Translations under genes and position numbers: made by a program | Shown: positions 63,526 through 64,000 of the stretch, piece by piece | Position numbering within the stretch: position 1 is the stretch's first letter | Layout: each line of letters opens with the position of its first letter | DNA from: Notospermus geniculatus | Lineage: Eukaryota; Nemertea; Pilidiophora; Heteronemertea; Lineidae | NCBI GenBank assembly: GCA_002633025.1 | Contig: NMRB01000084.1 | Location: forward strand, 486,589-550,588 | DNA: 64,000 nucleotides | Direction: 5' to 3' | The notes under the pieces: generated by a model | The model's database searches: none | Seen by the model: the letters and a program-made list of their open reading frames with translations, nothing else | Told to the model about the DNA's origin: nothing

Positions 63526-64000
63526 GTCTGTCACGCCTTCATATCTTATCTCCTTCAACAGCTACAGCTCTGGTAACACATCCTACCCCTAGGTTTGTCA
63601 ACCTGGGCAATCCAATGAGCTAATCATTTTCAACATCAGATGCCTCCATCATGATGTAATCAACATATCAGACTTGATATTTTGTCCGTAACGCTTTTAT
63701 CTGATTCCATAACTCGGCTCCTTTAGCACCTAGAGCAACAGAAACAAGTTCTACCCTTAGGTTTTCATACCCTCGGAATCGAATGGATTGATTACTTTTG
63801 GAGATGTAGGGGTCATGGTGATATCGATATCACGAATTTGATATTTTGAGACCACTTGCCGTATTGTCAACTGAGCAACATGAAACAAGTCTAGTTCTTG
63901 CCTGCTTTATCAAAGGACATGACTGTGTTAAAATTCTCAGCATCACGTGTCTGGGTGATTTTGAGATATCATGAGATTTTGATATATCAAACTTGATAAT

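Overview
The window is nuclear DNA from an invertebrate animal. It has short introns with GT-AG ends, a tRNA-derived SINE, many short inverted-repeat transposons (MITEs), microsatellites, and very frequent palindromic words such as TACATGTA, ACCGGT and AGGCCT. One 100-N gap and three isolated Ns show a draft assembly. These word habits and the gene families fit a marine invertebrate (amphioxus, hemichordate, echinoderm or lophotrochozoan). I cannot name the species from sequence alone.

Left part (about 1-15,150, minus strand): one large multi-exon gene of the LRR-Roc-COR-TIR class. I rebuilt it exon by exon from splice sites and reading phase. In order it encodes an unrecognised N-terminal region, leucine-rich repeats, a Roc GTPase with P-loop, DFAGQ and THAD motifs, a COR domain, two successive TIR domains and a C-terminal domain. 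At about position 2030 the last C-terminal exon is fused in frame to the middle of a second LRR exon. The fused sequence is followed by second copies of the P-loop and DFAGQ exons, which run off the left edge. This is a roughly 9-kb tandem duplication, or an assembly duplication that mimics one.

Right part (about 16,700-63,250): six members of an intronless family. Each has an N-terminal tetratricopeptide-repeat body resembling IFIT proteins (interferon-induced TPR proteins) and a divergent TIR/SEFIR-like C-terminal domain. Two lie on the plus strand (17,018-19,351, and 28,011-29,892 which is cut at an N). These two lack the central TPRs and carry two TIR-like domains. Four lie on the minus strand with one TIR-like domain each (40,516-42,900; 47,393-49,151 5'-truncated; 53,839-56,145; 60,679-62,988). 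The four sit in tandem segmental units of about 5-9 kb, and the two plus-strand copies sit in a second large duplication. Comparing duplicated units reveals transposon insertions with clean target-site duplications, exchanged cassettes within the TIR-like domain, a stop-codon loss, a frameshifting deletion and a perfect heat-shock-type element upstream of three genes.

Together the window looks like an innate-immunity cluster: a Roc GTPase/TIR signalling protein beside an expanding TPR-TIR family. The functional link is inference from families and proximity. No other convincing protein-coding gene was seen, and the rest is repeats and duplicated flanking DNA.
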